Shown piece by piece: positions 53,926 through 63,035 of a DNA stretch of 63,035 bases. The notes under the pieces are model-generated. The model was not told the origin of the DNA. It ran no database searches and saw only the letters and a program-made list of their open reading frames with translations. The position numbers and the translations under genes are program-made. The stretch's first letter is position 1; each line of letters starts with the position of its first letter. This stretch comes from Moorena sp. SIO3I8 (GTDB taxonomy: Bacteria; Cyanobacteriota; Cyanobacteriia; Cyanobacteriales; Coleofasciculaceae): NCBI RefSeq assembly GCF_010692325.1, contig NZ_JAAHHW010000012.1, positions 1 to 63,035 on the forward strand. The letters run 5' to 3'.

Positions 53926-54121
53926 ATTAAGACAAAAAGGGTATTATGCCTTAGTTAAGGAATTAGGGCAAGTTGATGCAATTCGTTTTTTACAAGATGT
54001 AGGATGGGGTTTTGGTGATTATACTCAAGAACGTCAACAGTCTCTAAAAAATGTGACAAGATCTGATTTTTGGCAAGACATTCAAGAAATTAGAGCCAAA
54101 AAAGACCTTGAAAATCAATGA
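53912..54121 (+). CDS. Probable antitoxin partner of the PIN protein
   Basis: 69 aa. It is small and helical (MTPIELRQKGYYALVKELG, then FLQDVGWGFGDYTQERQ). The frame overlaps the toxin gene by 14 nt with AAGGAAA before its ATG, showing translational coupling. The toxin-first order and absence of an obvious DNA-binding motif set it apart from usual VapB. Antitoxin role is inferred from size and position. Confidence 0.65.
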   Translation: MTPIELRQKGYYALVKELGQVDAIRFLQDVGWGFGDYTQERQQSLKNVTRSDFWQDIQEIRAKKDLENQ

Positions 54122-54237
54122 TTCTGTTGCAGCCAGCGAACGCGCCCCAAAAACTGTTGGTACGAAAGGGGAGCAGGTCAAAATTGTATAACAGATGAAC
54201 TATATACTATCACAGCAAGCTAAAACACATTACGGGG

Positions 54238-55113
54238 CTATAGCTTGAGTACAAATGTTCTGCATAAGTGACATGCTCCCTCGGGTTGAGACTCAAGAAG
54301 AGATGTTCCATCAAATTCACCGCCTTCAATATCCAAATGATCAAGAACAGTGGGTACAACATCAGTTGCAGGTGCAACGGAAGAATCATCTAGTTCTTTA
54401 TTAGATGCAATAAAAGTCCTTCTTTCCGAGTCAGTTTGTCCACCGTGATCAAAGCCTTCTGATGGTTCGCGACCATGATCTGTAGTCACAATAACTAACC
54501 AATCTTCATCGGGATATGCTGCTTCTCTTTCTTCTACCGCATCAAGAATTTTACCCACATGACCATCAGCCATAGTAATTGCTTCTAAATATTCGGTAGA
54601 AAAACCAAAATTGTGAGCCACAACATCAACGTTATCGAGATGAACGAAGGTATAATCTGGCCCTTGTTTTAAGATTAAATCGGCTACAGTTTGCGCAATA
54701 ATATTATCTTGAGCCAGTTGATCATCAGTGGGTTCTGGTGCGGTCAATTCAAAATCAACAATTGAATTAACATCTTCCTCAAAATAAGCATTGATTAGAC
54801 CCCAGTTAACCACAGAAGCAATATAGTTATCGGGATCGTCATTATGAACGTATTCAAAAATGCTAGGATAGTCTGGCTTAGCTCTTAATGTATCGTCATT
54901 GGAAACAATACCGTGCTTGTTTGCCCAAACACCTGTTAATAAACTGCCCCAACCTGGACCACTAAAGGTTTGTTGTTCTGTTTCTGTTCCTTGAATCCCT
55001 CCTGTGAAAGACTCTATAATATTTAAACTGTCAAGATATGGTGTAGGAGTTTCGTCTAGTTTTTATAACTGCGCTCCATCAATACCGATGACAATAGCTT
55101 TCTTCTCAGTCAT
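54238..55113 (-). pseudogene. Alkaline-phosphatase-fold phosphodiesterase, nonsense mutation
   Basis: From ATG 55111-55113 the frame reads MTEKKAIVIGIDGAQL, then TAA at 55063-55065, then KLDETPTPYLDSL and on without break to 54238. It is a 291-codon gene with a single stop at codon 17, consistent with a CAA to TAA change. The metal-site elements of the family are present: IDG Asp, nucleophile region QTFSGPGWGSLLTG, DNVDVVAHNFG, VTTDHG and DHGGQTD. Translation from GTG 54813 gives only a C-terminal part lacking the nucleophile. Members hydrolyse phosphodiesters or nucleotide pyrophosphates. Next to another decayed phosphate-ester hydrolase gene. Confidence 0.8.
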
Positions 55114-55241
55114 TGACTTTTCTAAAAAAAATAGTAAAAAAACATTTTGATTTGACTATAGTTGCCTGGTTTATTTAAGAAAGTATTATGAATTTTATAA
55201 AAAAAATTAAACTAATATTAATTTTAAATGAAATATAAAAA

Positions 55242-55265
55242 AAAGGTGGGGTTTGCCCCACCTTT
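55242..55265 (-). terminator. Rho-independent terminator of the RTX/GDPD gene
   Basis: AAAGGTGGGG (55242-55251) pairs with CCCCACCTTT (55256-55265) with a 4-nt loop. On the minus strand the stem is followed by TTTTTATATTT. It lies 30 nt after the stop of the gene at 55295. Confidence 0.85.
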
Positions 55266-55294
55266 GGCTTATCCAGATATGATAAATTTAGGAT

Positions 55295-58175
55295 TTAGAC
55301 AAAAACGAAATAATCTTGATTAGCAACAAGATCAGCCGAGAGATTAGTAACAATAGCTAAGTCACTGCCATTGGCAGAAATTACTGCTCCCAAATCCCCA
55401 TCGGTAATGGTGAGATCATCAAAACCAATACCCAAACCAGCAATACCAATCACATCTTCGCCACTGAAAAAGTCAGTAATGATGTTAGCGCTATCGGGAA
55501 TTTCAGCAGAAGCAATCCAGAATTGGTCTGCACCTGCGCCCCCAGTCATGATATTGTTACCACCAGAGGTCACAAAGAAACGATCTGCACCTTCTGCACC
55601 AAAAACGCGTTCGCTTTTAGCGTGACCTACGGTCAATCGCTTTTAGCGTGGCCTACGGCCAATCGCGCAGCGGCTCCAAAGGAGCATCGCTTGTTCCTAA
55701 AATAACAGTATCGTCACCGTTACCAGCATAGATACGATTATTTCCATCAGCCAAAGAGGCATCAATGATATCGTTACCTTCCCCAGCAAAAACTAAATTA
55801 TTGCTACCAGTTAGTTCTAGAGCATCTGCTTCTAACGTACCAAAAATTTGTTCTTTAGTCTCACTGGCAGGAGCAATATCTAAAGCAAAAGCAAAGAGCT
55901 GAGTAGCAGGAGTTGCCGGGTCAAAGTCGTTATCACTAACAACAATTAAGGATTGACGACCATCGGGTAAAACTGGACCTAAGGCTAAACCTTCAAAATC
56001 ATCGAGATTAGTCCCAAGATCATTAAAATCTACCAGCAGTTGTTTTTCGGCTACAACAATATCTCGACCTTTCAAGCTTGGCAAGTTACTGACATCGGTA
56101 GCATTTTGAGCCGATACTAAATAGAGCTTGTTTTGGTTTAAGCCAGTGTCGTCAAAATACCTTTCTAAGGCTAAGAAGGTTCCAGCATTATCGCTAATAA
56201 TTCGGCCAAACTGTTAGTACGATCTACCTCATCAGGGGTACCTTCAGGAGCATTAGCATTACAGCAACCGCTGTAAGTTGTTAGCATCACCTTCGGAGGA
56301 AATAAACAAAGTACCATCTTTCCTTAAGGCAATGCCTTCAGGATCAGTTGCACCACTATTAAAGGGACGACCTGCTACATTCAAAAGTGTGGTTACAGCT
56401 TCAAATGCGACATCCCCTTCGTCTAGAGATCCATCACTCAAATCAATCGCTTCTACATCAGGATTTTGGGGAGAGCGGACTTGATCAGCCACAATCCGAT
56501 CCCGCACTATATTGATAGTTTCAGGGAAGTCCCCAATTAAGCCATCTGCACCCAAACGGATTAAGTCTTCTGCTTCTTGTTGGGGAGTTTGTACTGAGCT
56601 ATCTGGGTTTAAGGTCAGGTAGCGTTCTTCATTCCGTAAAGTGTAGACATTAACCAGTAATCCTGCATCATGGGCGAACTTAATTAAAGGGAAAACTTCT
56701 CCTGTTAACTGAGTTCTGATTTCTGCGTTACCATCCCCGTCACCATCAAAAGGTTCATCTAAACCTTCCCGGAGTAAAATGCTATTGTTCCAGGGATTAA
56801 CCCCTTCGGCGTAGGTAATCATGAATTGATAAAATTCAGGAAGTGCCAACAAGTCCCCGTATCCAGTTTCAGCATTTAGATCGATAATATCTACTAAGTC
56901 GCCGTAAACTGCACGAGCGTCTTCTGCGGTAAAATGGGGGTTGCTGAAGTTAGCAACAACATCGTAGGGGAAAGAAAAACCAGGATTAAAGTTTTCTGTA
57001 GCTGCGCCAGTGAGTTGATGCAAAGGAACATCAATTCCCGCTTCGGGCATAATTTCCTTATCTAACCGAATTAAAGGCGCGATTTCAAAGGTTTGAATAA
57101 TGTTTTGTTCTGGATTAGTAAAGTCTTCTTCCAGCAAAACCCGCACCGTAGCTTCTTCTACATTTAAACCAATGCTATCGAAGTAGCTATTATGCTTAAG
57201 TTCGTGAACAATACCAACTTGTTTACCGGTTTCGGCTTGAAAATCCTTAACTAGCTGAATTACTTCAGCCATGGTAGGAATTTCAGACAAATCGTCAAAC
57301 TCATCACTGCGCTCAGGGCGAGGTTGCCTAGCACGTAGGGTTTTGATTTCCTCTAAGGTAAAGTCTTCAGCGAAGAAGCCAGTAATTTCAACTCCATCAA
57401 TAATTTTAGTGGTTTCCCGTCCACTAAATTCGGAGTGGTCAAGAATATTGGTGGTGTTATTTAGTAATGGCTCGTGACGAACTAAGGGTACTCCATCTTT
57501 GGTCATTACATAGTCGGTTTCAATGAAATCCGCACCCTGTTCGAGAGCCAAACGGAAACCTTCTAAGGTATGCTCCGGTAGAAGACCACTGGCACCACGA
57601 TGACCAATAATGATCGGGTCTTGTCCGTTAAGAGTATTAAGTTGAGGGATATTAGGGGTGGGCATGGGAGCTTCTAGTAAGACGCCATTGCTATCGAAGT
57701 GTAATAGATAGGGACCATACTCATCTCCTACCCACAAATCGCCATTTTTGTCAATGACTAAGGGTTCGGTATCAAAATCTGTACCAGTTAAAAGTCTTTG
57801 GATATCGTTTTGGTTACGAATCTCAAAGGGTATTAGCTTGTTAGGATCCCTAAGAATAATAAATTCTTCAACCTCAACACTGCCGTCACCCCCTTCCGTA
57901 CCAGCAAAATTGGGATCGACTTTGTAGATCCTGGCCAGAGTATCAGAATTGCTACCAAATAGGCTATCTACTATAAACCAATAACTATCATTATCGGCAA
58001 ACTGTACTCCACTCCATCCACCTACGGGTTGACCAGGGAATGGTCCAGTGCGAGTGCTATCTACATCTTTGCCTGATTCCGGTCCATCGGCAAAGGTATC
58101 AGCAGGTAACGAAGCAAATCCGATCAGAGTTACTTCATTTGAGGTATCAACTACCTCTGGATTGTTAGTTTCCAT
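55295..58175 (-). pseudogene. Esterase-like phytase with an inserted GDPD domain and RTX repeats, broken
   Basis: From ATG 58173-58175 a 638-codon part holds the first half of an esterase-like phytase (about residues 1-180), then a glycerophosphodiester phosphodiesterase (GHRGASGLLPEHTLEG, IETDYVMTKDGVPLV; about 190-560), then the return of the phytase fold to RLL at TAA 56259-56261. About 60 nt are in a shifted frame (NANAPEGTPDEVDR), after which the original frame resumes at ISDNAGTFLALERYF and reaches RTX calcium-binding repeats (AGEGNDIIDAS; AGNGDDTVI). A GTAGCGTGGCC-type repeat (55606-55690) then breaks the frame; the last 100 codons continue in another frame to 55295. The intact ancestor would be a secreted calcium-binding phosphate-ester hydrolase. 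Confidence 0.85.
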
Positions 58176-58506
58176 AACAGTAGATCGCAGTTATGTATCG
58201 ATGTTATAGCTATCAGCAAAAAGAGTAAAAACAGTGATAGTTGTAGAGTCATATGTCTTGGTTAATGTAAAACCAAAACTAGAGTTATCTACTTCTAATC
58301 TCTGAATTTAATCTCATCCAAAATACCTTAGCCATTAGATAATTATGGGTTTAGGTTAACTAATAATTAACTAAAAACTAATAAACAATTAAGTTTTAAC
58401 AAAGATTTAGCAAAGTAAATATTGATAATCAGTTATCAGTTGAAATTTGTTTATAGCACTATTTATTGATGTTTATTCGTCATCCTTGATTATAGTAATA
58501 AAAAAA

Positions 58507-58533
58507 TCTCTTCTTAGCTAGTTTAAGAAGAGA
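58507..58533 (-). terminator. Rho-independent terminator downstream of the SDR gene
   Basis: TCTCTTCTTA / TAAGAAGAGA stem (10 bp, 7-nt loop). On the minus strand it is followed by a run of seven T. It lies 250 nt past the SDR stop. Confidence 0.7.
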
Positions 58534-58575
58534 GAAATGACTAGGTATTTAAAGGATGGTATAGTGCTACGATCA

Positions 58576-58611
58576 AGTCAGAAGTCAGAAGTCAGAAGTC
58601 AGAAGTCAGAA
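58576..58611. repeat. AGTCAGA heptamer tract
   Basis: Five copies of the same unit that forms the tail of the EEP gene at 1529-1597. The gap 58176-58785 otherwise contains no gene; a 106-codon plus-strand frame through it overlaps the SDR gene and is not supported. Confidence 0.8.
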
Positions 58612-58785
58612 GGAGGTACACTATTAATAATAATCATCATTTTGATTCGGTTGGGGACAAATAAAATCAATGCATTCATAGCCCCTAAGAATCAAAAATT
58701 TTCCTCAACTCAAGACGATCGCGAATCCTCTTCAATCTGTATCAATCTTATGCTCAATAAGCCTGTCAATAAGCACTCAAGAGTG

Positions 58786-59613
58786 TTAATCCCAGCAACC
58801 TACTGGCTGCTGGTCCCAATCAATAATAGAACCTGTAATCGCTGCAGAATCATTTGAGAGCAAGAAGGTAGTCGCTTTAGCAATTTGGTGCGGCTGGAGT
58901 AAGCTTTTAGCTGGCAAGGATTGCTGTACCTGTTCAAGCCAATTTTCGGACTTTCCCATGGCTAGTTGCACTTTATGCTCATTAGGAGTTTCTGTCCATC
59001 CGATATTGAGAGCATTGCATCGAATTTGTCGCCAACGTTGACTATAAGCGACGTTGCGAGTTAATGCTATAAGTCCTGCTTTTGCTGCAACATAGGGAGC
59101 TAAATATGATTGTCCGCCATAACTAGAAATTGAAATGATATTAACAATACTCCCAGCTGAGTTTTGCTTTTGCATTGCAAGTACAGCAGCTTGAATTGTG
59201 AAGAATGGTGCGCGTAAATTAACTGAAATTAACTCATCAAATAGCTCAGGACTAGTGTTTTCAATAGAACCACGTGTACTCAGCCCCGCAGCATTGACTA
59301 AGGCATCAATGCGTCCAAAGGTTTTGCAGGAGGTAGCAACTAAGTTTTGACAGTCCTCAACTTGCCTTAAATCCGTTCGCTGGAAACAGGTTTTCACATT
59401 AAATTCGTTTTGAATATCATCAGCAACTGCTTTGCCGCAATCCTGTTGGCGGCCACAAATAACTACTCCTGCTGCACCCGAACAAGCCACTTGACGGGCG
59501 ATCGCAGCACCTAAACCCTGGGTTGACCCGGTAACGACTACGACTTTGTCTTTCAAACATCCAAAGGTTGGCTTAATTTGCTTTAGGTCTATGAGTTCTG
59601 GGCTGATGTGCAT
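58786..59613 (-). CDS. Short-chain dehydrogenase/reductase
   Basis: About 275 aa from ATG 59611-59613 (the frame is open from TTG 59631). Rossmann motif VVTGSTQGLGAAIARQ, NAAGLS, catalytic Ser in ISISSYGGQS and the YVAAKAG pair (Tyr-x3-Lys) are present, and the C-terminus ends IIDWDQQPVG as in classical SDRs. NAD(P)-dependent oxidation or reduction; substrate not visible. Downstream of an MFS transporter and inositol-phosphate synthase on the same strand, so an inositol-type substrate is possible. Confidence 0.88.
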   Translation of the reverse strand: MHISPELIDLKQIKPTFGCLKDKVVVVTGSTQGLGAAIARQVACSGAAGVVICGRQQDCGKAVADDIQNEFNVKTCFQRTDLRQVEDCQNLVATSCKTFGRIDALVNAAGLSTRGSIENTSPELFDELISVNLRAPFFTIQAAVLAMQKQNSAGSIVNIISISSYGGQSYLAPYVAAKAGLIALTRNVAYSQRWRQIRCNALNIGWTETPNEHKVQLAMGKSENWLEQVQQSLPAKSLLQPHQIAKATTFLLSNDSAAITGSIIDWDQQPVGCWD

Positions 59614-59701
59614 AGTGTTATCCCTAAACAACGGAGGTGATGGAATGGGGTTTTAGTCGTAATTAGTGCACTGATTAGTCTTTACTTCTGGTACTACAAC
59701 C

Positions 59702-61006
59702 TTAGCCATTAATCGAAATTTGTTCAGGCCGATAATACAGAAACTTCATCGCTGTCCAAAGTATAACCATAATCATTGCTAACAGCATGATGTAAGGGAA
59801 TAGCGACCATAGACTGAATTTTTGGGCAATCAGCCCCATTAGCCACGGCACAATTGAAGTTCCTAACTTACCAAGCCCACTTATGATTGCGATCGCACTT
59901 ATAACAAGCCTTGGTTGTATTTGTTTTGCTACAACAGCGAGTATTGTGGGATACAACGGTCCCAAGCTTAGACCAGCAATCCCTAGGCCGACTGTAGACA
60001 TGATGACCGATGGCCAAAACCAGATCAGCATCATATTAATCAAGATGCTGAACATGCAAAGATAGAGTAATTGATTAATCTCAAACCAGCGAAATAAAAT
60101 ACTAATGCCTAAACGGGCAAGAGTCATGCCTAACCAATAAGTACTGATGCTTAAGCTAGCCATGAAGTGAGATTCATGCTGAATACTACACAGAAAACTG
60201 TAAGCCCAATCCCCTAAGCTATGTTCTGTTCCAACACAGAAAATAACAAATCCACTGGTGAACCAGATAATAGGGGACGTTAGAGCAGCCTGCAAAACAC
60301 TGGGTTGTGACCCTTGCGAGTCATCATAGTTTAACGTTGTATCAGCTTGATCTGAAAATGCCAAATATAATGCGATCGCCAACAGAAACCCCAGTAATGC
60401 CCATAATCGATAAATATTATACCAACCCTGATTGCTGGCAATGATGCTAGCGGCAATTATTGGACCTAACAAGGCTCCAACTCCCCAGAGTGCATGTAAA
60501 TAATTAAGCCAAATCTTACTGTTTGGCTGCATGACCAGGTAAGCATTAAACCAAGTTTCTATAATTGCCAAACCAAAACCAATGAGGATAGGTAATAGAA
60601 TAAAAATTTTAAATGGTGGGCATAAGCTACAAGCTAATGTGGCAATAACAAATGAATTGATACCAATAAGTAAAAGTGATAAGCGTCCAAGCCAATTTTC
60701 AATGAAGCCAATAGTTAATGCCGCAATGAAATGACCGAGTGTTCCTCCTAGAAGGAGGAAGGCGACGGTTGCTTTGTCAACCTGATAATAAATTTGTAGA
60801 TTTAGAATTAAGACACTGATACTAGACTCATATAGACCAATCAGCAGAAATCCTAGAAGTAAAAGACTGATTTTGATGCGAGATTTCGGATCGTTATGTT
60901 CAAGTATACTCTGACTTGAAGTACCAGGGGATGAATCAATATTTAGAGTGTTACTTTGACTAATTTGATTATCTCCTGAAACTTGAGATGGTTCTTGAAC
61001 AGCCAT
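59702..61006 (-). CDS. MFS transporter
   Basis: 434 aa, 12 membrane segments after a polar N-terminus of about 50 residues. The pattern (FLLLGGTLGHFIAALTIGFI, then ENWLGRLSLLLIG; second half LSLGPLYPTILAVVAK) fits the major facilitator superfamily, FucP/sugar-type or exporter-like subgroup. Substrate unknown. AGGA 13 nt before ATG 61004-61006. It lies between the inositol-phosphate synthase and the SDR on the same strand, but with a 566-nt gap upstream. Confidence 0.88.
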   Translation of the reverse strand: MAVQEPSQVSGDNQISQSNTLNIDSSPGTSSQSILEHNDPKSRIKISLLLLGFLLIGLYESSISVLILNLQIYYQVDKATVAFLLLGGTLGHFIAALTIGFIENWLGRLSLLLIGINSFVIATLACSLCPPFKIFILLPILIGFGLAIIETWFNAYLVMQPNSKIWLNYLHALWGVGALLGPIIAASIIASNQGWYNIYRLWALLGFLLAIALYLAFSDQADTTLNYDDSQGSQPSVLQAALTSPIIWFTSGFVIFCVGTEHSLGDWAYSFLCSIQHESHFMASLSISTYWLGMTLARLGISILFRWFEINQLLYLCMFSILINMMLIWFWPSVIMSTVGLGIAGLSLGPLYPTILAVVAKQIQPRLVISAIAIISGLGKLGTSIVPWLMGLIAQKFSLWSLFPYIMLLAMIMVILWTAMKFLYYRPEQISING

Positions 61007-61572
61007 AATGGAAATTTGTTCCTTTAAAGATTATGGTTCTTCAGTACCTGCTATGCTAAATTTCCAGTTAACAAAACTCATAAAGCTTACTGTGTAAGGG
61101 TTATGAGGCTATTTAAATAATAAAGTTTTCTGAATACTGCCTCTTACCCCTGCTCCGTTCGCGTAGCGTGGCCCACGGCCTCAGCTCCCTTTGCCAAAGT
61201 GTTGATTTAGGATAACAAGTACGGAATATCCAAGATTATTAGACCTCTCTGATAGCGGTTTTCAAATGGGTAGCTCTAATCTGTTTCGCTTATACTCCTA
61301 TCAGACTGAATAATTGTGTCCATCCAAATGAAAAGCGCTATGAAAAAGAATCTTAAACCTTTATAGCAATTCTATTTAGATGGTGCAAGATGTGAGTTAC
61401 AATATATTTAGGATTGCTATATCATGTCTAGGTGAAAACTTATCCGTCTTCTGTAACTTTCCGAAATTCTGACGAAATTGCGTCATTACAGCCAACGACA
61501 CCTAACGAGAGAATTAGGGTTTGACCCCCATTTTTCGGAGTCTGACAGAAGAGGGATAATTTCCGGAGAGGT
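61007..61572. other. Gap between MFS and inositol-phosphate synthase genes
   Basis: A dispersed GTTCGCGTAGCGTGGCCCACGGCC copy (61158-61181 region) and AT-rich sequence are seen; no gene. The gap means the MIPS and MFS genes may not share one promoter. Confidence 0.5.
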
Positions 61573-62751
61573 TTATTGGTTTGCATCTTGACAGACCCAA
61601 GCTTCAAAATAAGCAGCTTGGTTGAAGAGATCATGATCAGGTTCACCATTGGGAACCTGCGGAGACTTAAAAAATAGTCCATACTGAGGCTGCAAGCCGC
61701 TTTCTTTACGGGCTAGAGAGACGGTCATAAAACGAGCCAAGTCAACAACAATACCACCGGCCAGAGAAGAATCCTGACAATCAAAGTGCAGCAGCAGAGA
61801 CATCGGAGTGTCTCCAAAACCTTTGAATCGAATATGATCAATAGCTTGCTTACGATCACCGAGTTCGCCATCTGGGTGAGGAACGTAGTCAATTGTGACT
61901 TTATGTCCAACATCCTCGTAACCCAAGATCTGAGTTAAGCAGTTTGCTTTACTGGTTATTTTTGTCTGATTGGCATTAGGTTCTGCAAGAGCAGCCCCAT
62001 CCCGATTACCCAGGTGATTATAACTAATCCATTGCCGAACCCTTAAATTGCGAATGTTGAACATGGGGGCAATACCAGTTTTCAAAAGTGTCTGTCCAGT
62101 TTTGCCATCATGACCTGCAAGCGGTGTATTGTGCTGCTGTGCTAACTTTACAATGGAAGGAACTTCTACCGGATTGGGCGTAAAGTTGGCGTAGGCAGAC
62201 CCGGTCAATGCTGCTGCGATCGCATACTGCATTGATGGTGTAATGCACGGATCATCTTGCTGGCAGGCAACTTGCAAACTACTGATTGATTCATAGGCTG
62301 GATTGGGTGTTGGCTTCGGCATTGTGCTAATGCAATTGACTAGCACAATCGAGTCAACCCCACGTTCCTTGCGAAACGTTTCGATATCATTACAAATTTG
62401 TGCAATACAGGAGCCCCATGGGCTCTTCTTTTCAAGATCTGGACAACGCACAGGCCAAGCACGAAGGAGCTTGAGATTGGGTGAGACCAGATTATATTGC
62501 CACTCTTCCAAGACACCATGTAATTTCATAGCATCACCGATCGTCGCATCAACAGCATCCCAGCCCCCAACTTCTAGCTCTTCAATCTCGGGTGCACCTG
62601 CAATTTGACCTAACGTGCGATCATCAATTTGCTTTTCGCTAATCATGCCATACTTTTTAACATGACCCTGTTTTATCAAATCAATAACACCTGAAACTGT
62701 TGTGGCAATTGCACCTCCAAATCCTGGCATTAATAATCCAGTTTTAGTCAT
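61573..62751 (-). CDS. myo-Inositol-1-phosphate synthase-like protein
   Basis: 392 aa. The N-terminal dinucleotide-binding motif MPGFGGAIATTVSG, the central GHDGKTGQTLLKTGIAPMF and the conserved NHLGNRDGAALAEPNANQ-KITSK block are those of inositol-3-phosphate synthase. This NAD-dependent isomerase converts glucose-6-phosphate to inositol-3-phosphate. The bacterial size and lack of a long N-terminal region fit prokaryotic members. Neighbours (MFS, SDR) suggest an inositol-derived metabolite, or osmolyte. ATG 62749-62751. Confidence 0.85.
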   Translation of the reverse strand: MTKTGLLMPGFGGAIATTVSGVIDLIKQGHVKKYGMISEKQIDDRTLGQIAGAPEIEELEVGGWDAVDATIGDAMKLHGVLEEWQYNLVSPNLKLLRAWPVRCPDLEKKSPWGSCIAQICNDIETFRKERGVDSIVLVNCISTMPKPTPNPAYESISSLQVACQQDDPCITPSMQYAIAAALTGSAYANFTPNPVEVPSIVKLAQQHNTPLAGHDGKTGQTLLKTGIAPMFNIRNLRVRQWISYNHLGNRDGAALAEPNANQTKITSKANCLTQILGYEDVGHKVTIDYVPHPDGELGDRKQAIDHIRFKGFGDTPMSLLLHFDCQDSSLAGGIVVDLARFMTVSLARKESGLQPQYGLFFKSPQVPNGEPDHDLFNQAAYFEAWVCQDANQ

Positions 62752-62940
62752 AAGAAAAGATTTGAGCTGATTTTAATTACTAAATTATCATACTCCTGAA
62801 CTGACTCAGGTATAGCAGTGGTAAATAGTGGAAATAGAATTAATAGCACGACGGTCACAACTAAACCCCTAATTCCAAGCAAAGCTGTTCCCAAACCCAC
62901 TCCTGTCCCTCAGTACAGGACAAAAGTTGCAAAAAGTGCC

Positions 62941-62985
62941 AGGGAGAGGGTTTGATGGAAATTACCACAAAGACCACAAACCCTC
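62941..62985. repeat. Inverted repeat AGGGTTTG/CAAACCCT before the partial ORF
   Basis: Eight-bp arms (62947-62954 and 62978-62985) flank 23 nt and end right at the ATG of the partial ORF. The upstream sequence (CCTGTCCCTCAGTACAGGAC) has short palindromic character. This is compatible with a transposon left end. Confidence 0.5.
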
Positions 62986-63035
62986 ATGGAACAGATTAAC
63001 CAACTTCGAGCCAAATTGCGACCCCACCTGGGCTG
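62986..63035 (+). CDS. Partial ORF, probable start of an IS4-type transposase
   Basis: Only 16 full codons (MEQINQLRAKLRPHLG) before the window ends. This opening matches, from memory, the N-terminus of cyanobacterial IS4-family transposases (MEQI-x-LR-x-LxPHLxW). Too short for a firm call. Confidence 0.4.
   Translation, partial: MEQINQLRAKLRPHLG

Noticed and set aside
58537-58857. 106-aa plus-strand frame
   Set aside because: It reads through an AGTCAGA heptamer tract and overlaps the SDR gene on the other strand.
61440-61682. 80-aa minus-strand frame overlapping the inositol-phosphate synthase end
   Set aside because: It overlaps the well-supported gene in another frame and has no ribosome site or recognisable features.

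Overview
The window looks like chromosome from a large-genome filamentous marine cyanobacterium, plausibly Moorena/Lyngbya-like. That guess rests on several things seen in the sequence: frequent HIP1 octamers (GCGATCGC), heptanucleotide tandem repeats (STRR type) between and inside genes, dispersed GTAGCGTGGCC-type repeats, and typical cyanobacterial genes (ndhN, ldpA, ycf66, petJ with its petR/petP regulators, the ycf45-type R3H ATPase).

Layout. 0-12 kb: mostly housekeeping. An endonuclease/exonuclease/phosphatase protein carries repeat-derived segments; then a winged-helix membrane protein, ndhN, two paralogous von Willebrand A proteins around a Slr1339-like protein, ldpA, the R3H AAA ATPase, tRNA-Gln(UUG), a lipoprotein and a DUF1517 protein. 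12-16 kb: a poorly recognisable stretch with a pseudogene, small membrane and PAS-like proteins, and a ribbon-helix-helix/XRE-like regulator facing repeated operator-like sequences. 16-18 kb: the copper-switch module petP-petR, divergent from petJ (cytochrome c6), which has an unusual C-terminal tail. 18-25 kb: transposon remnants, a 4Fe-4S membrane protein and an FHA/flavin/2Fe-2S oxidoreductase, separated by a decayed IS607-type element. 25-29 kb: a secreted PEP-CTERM vanadium-haloperoxidase-like enzyme and an orphan ParA-like ATPase.

28-42 kb: ileS, ycf66-like, an ABC permease, a nucleoside hydrolase, gnd, an AT-rich pair of small membrane proteins, an ABC-2 permease, a response regulator and uvrC. 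42-44 kb: a stand-alone TnpB-like protein with the DED catalytic triad but no zinc-ribbon cysteines. 44-49 kb: an RND efflux operon whose pump holds about 15 pentapeptide repeats in its central loop. 49-54 kb: an nSTAND1-type NTPase with 14 WD40 repeats, probably truncated at its 5' end beside a scrap of an IS1634-type transposase, then a PIN toxin-antitoxin pair. 54-58 kb: two decayed genes for phosphate-ester hydrolysis (a GDPD inside an esterase-like phytase with RTX repeats, and an alkaline-phosphatase-fold enzyme). 58-63 kb: a same-strand set of inositol-phosphate synthase, MFS transporter and short-chain dehydrogenase, followed at the edge by the start of a probable IS4-type transposase.

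The strongest themes are (i) repeats that enter reading frames and are sometimes tolerated in frame (EEP protein, uvrC, RND pump) and sometimes destructive (RTX gene), (ii) a compact copper-regulated petJ locus, (iii) the Zn-less TnpB-like protein, and (iv) the FHA-oxidoreductase/4Fe-4S membrane pair. I see no CRISPR array and no complete new defence system. All calls come from reading the sequence; no database search was run.
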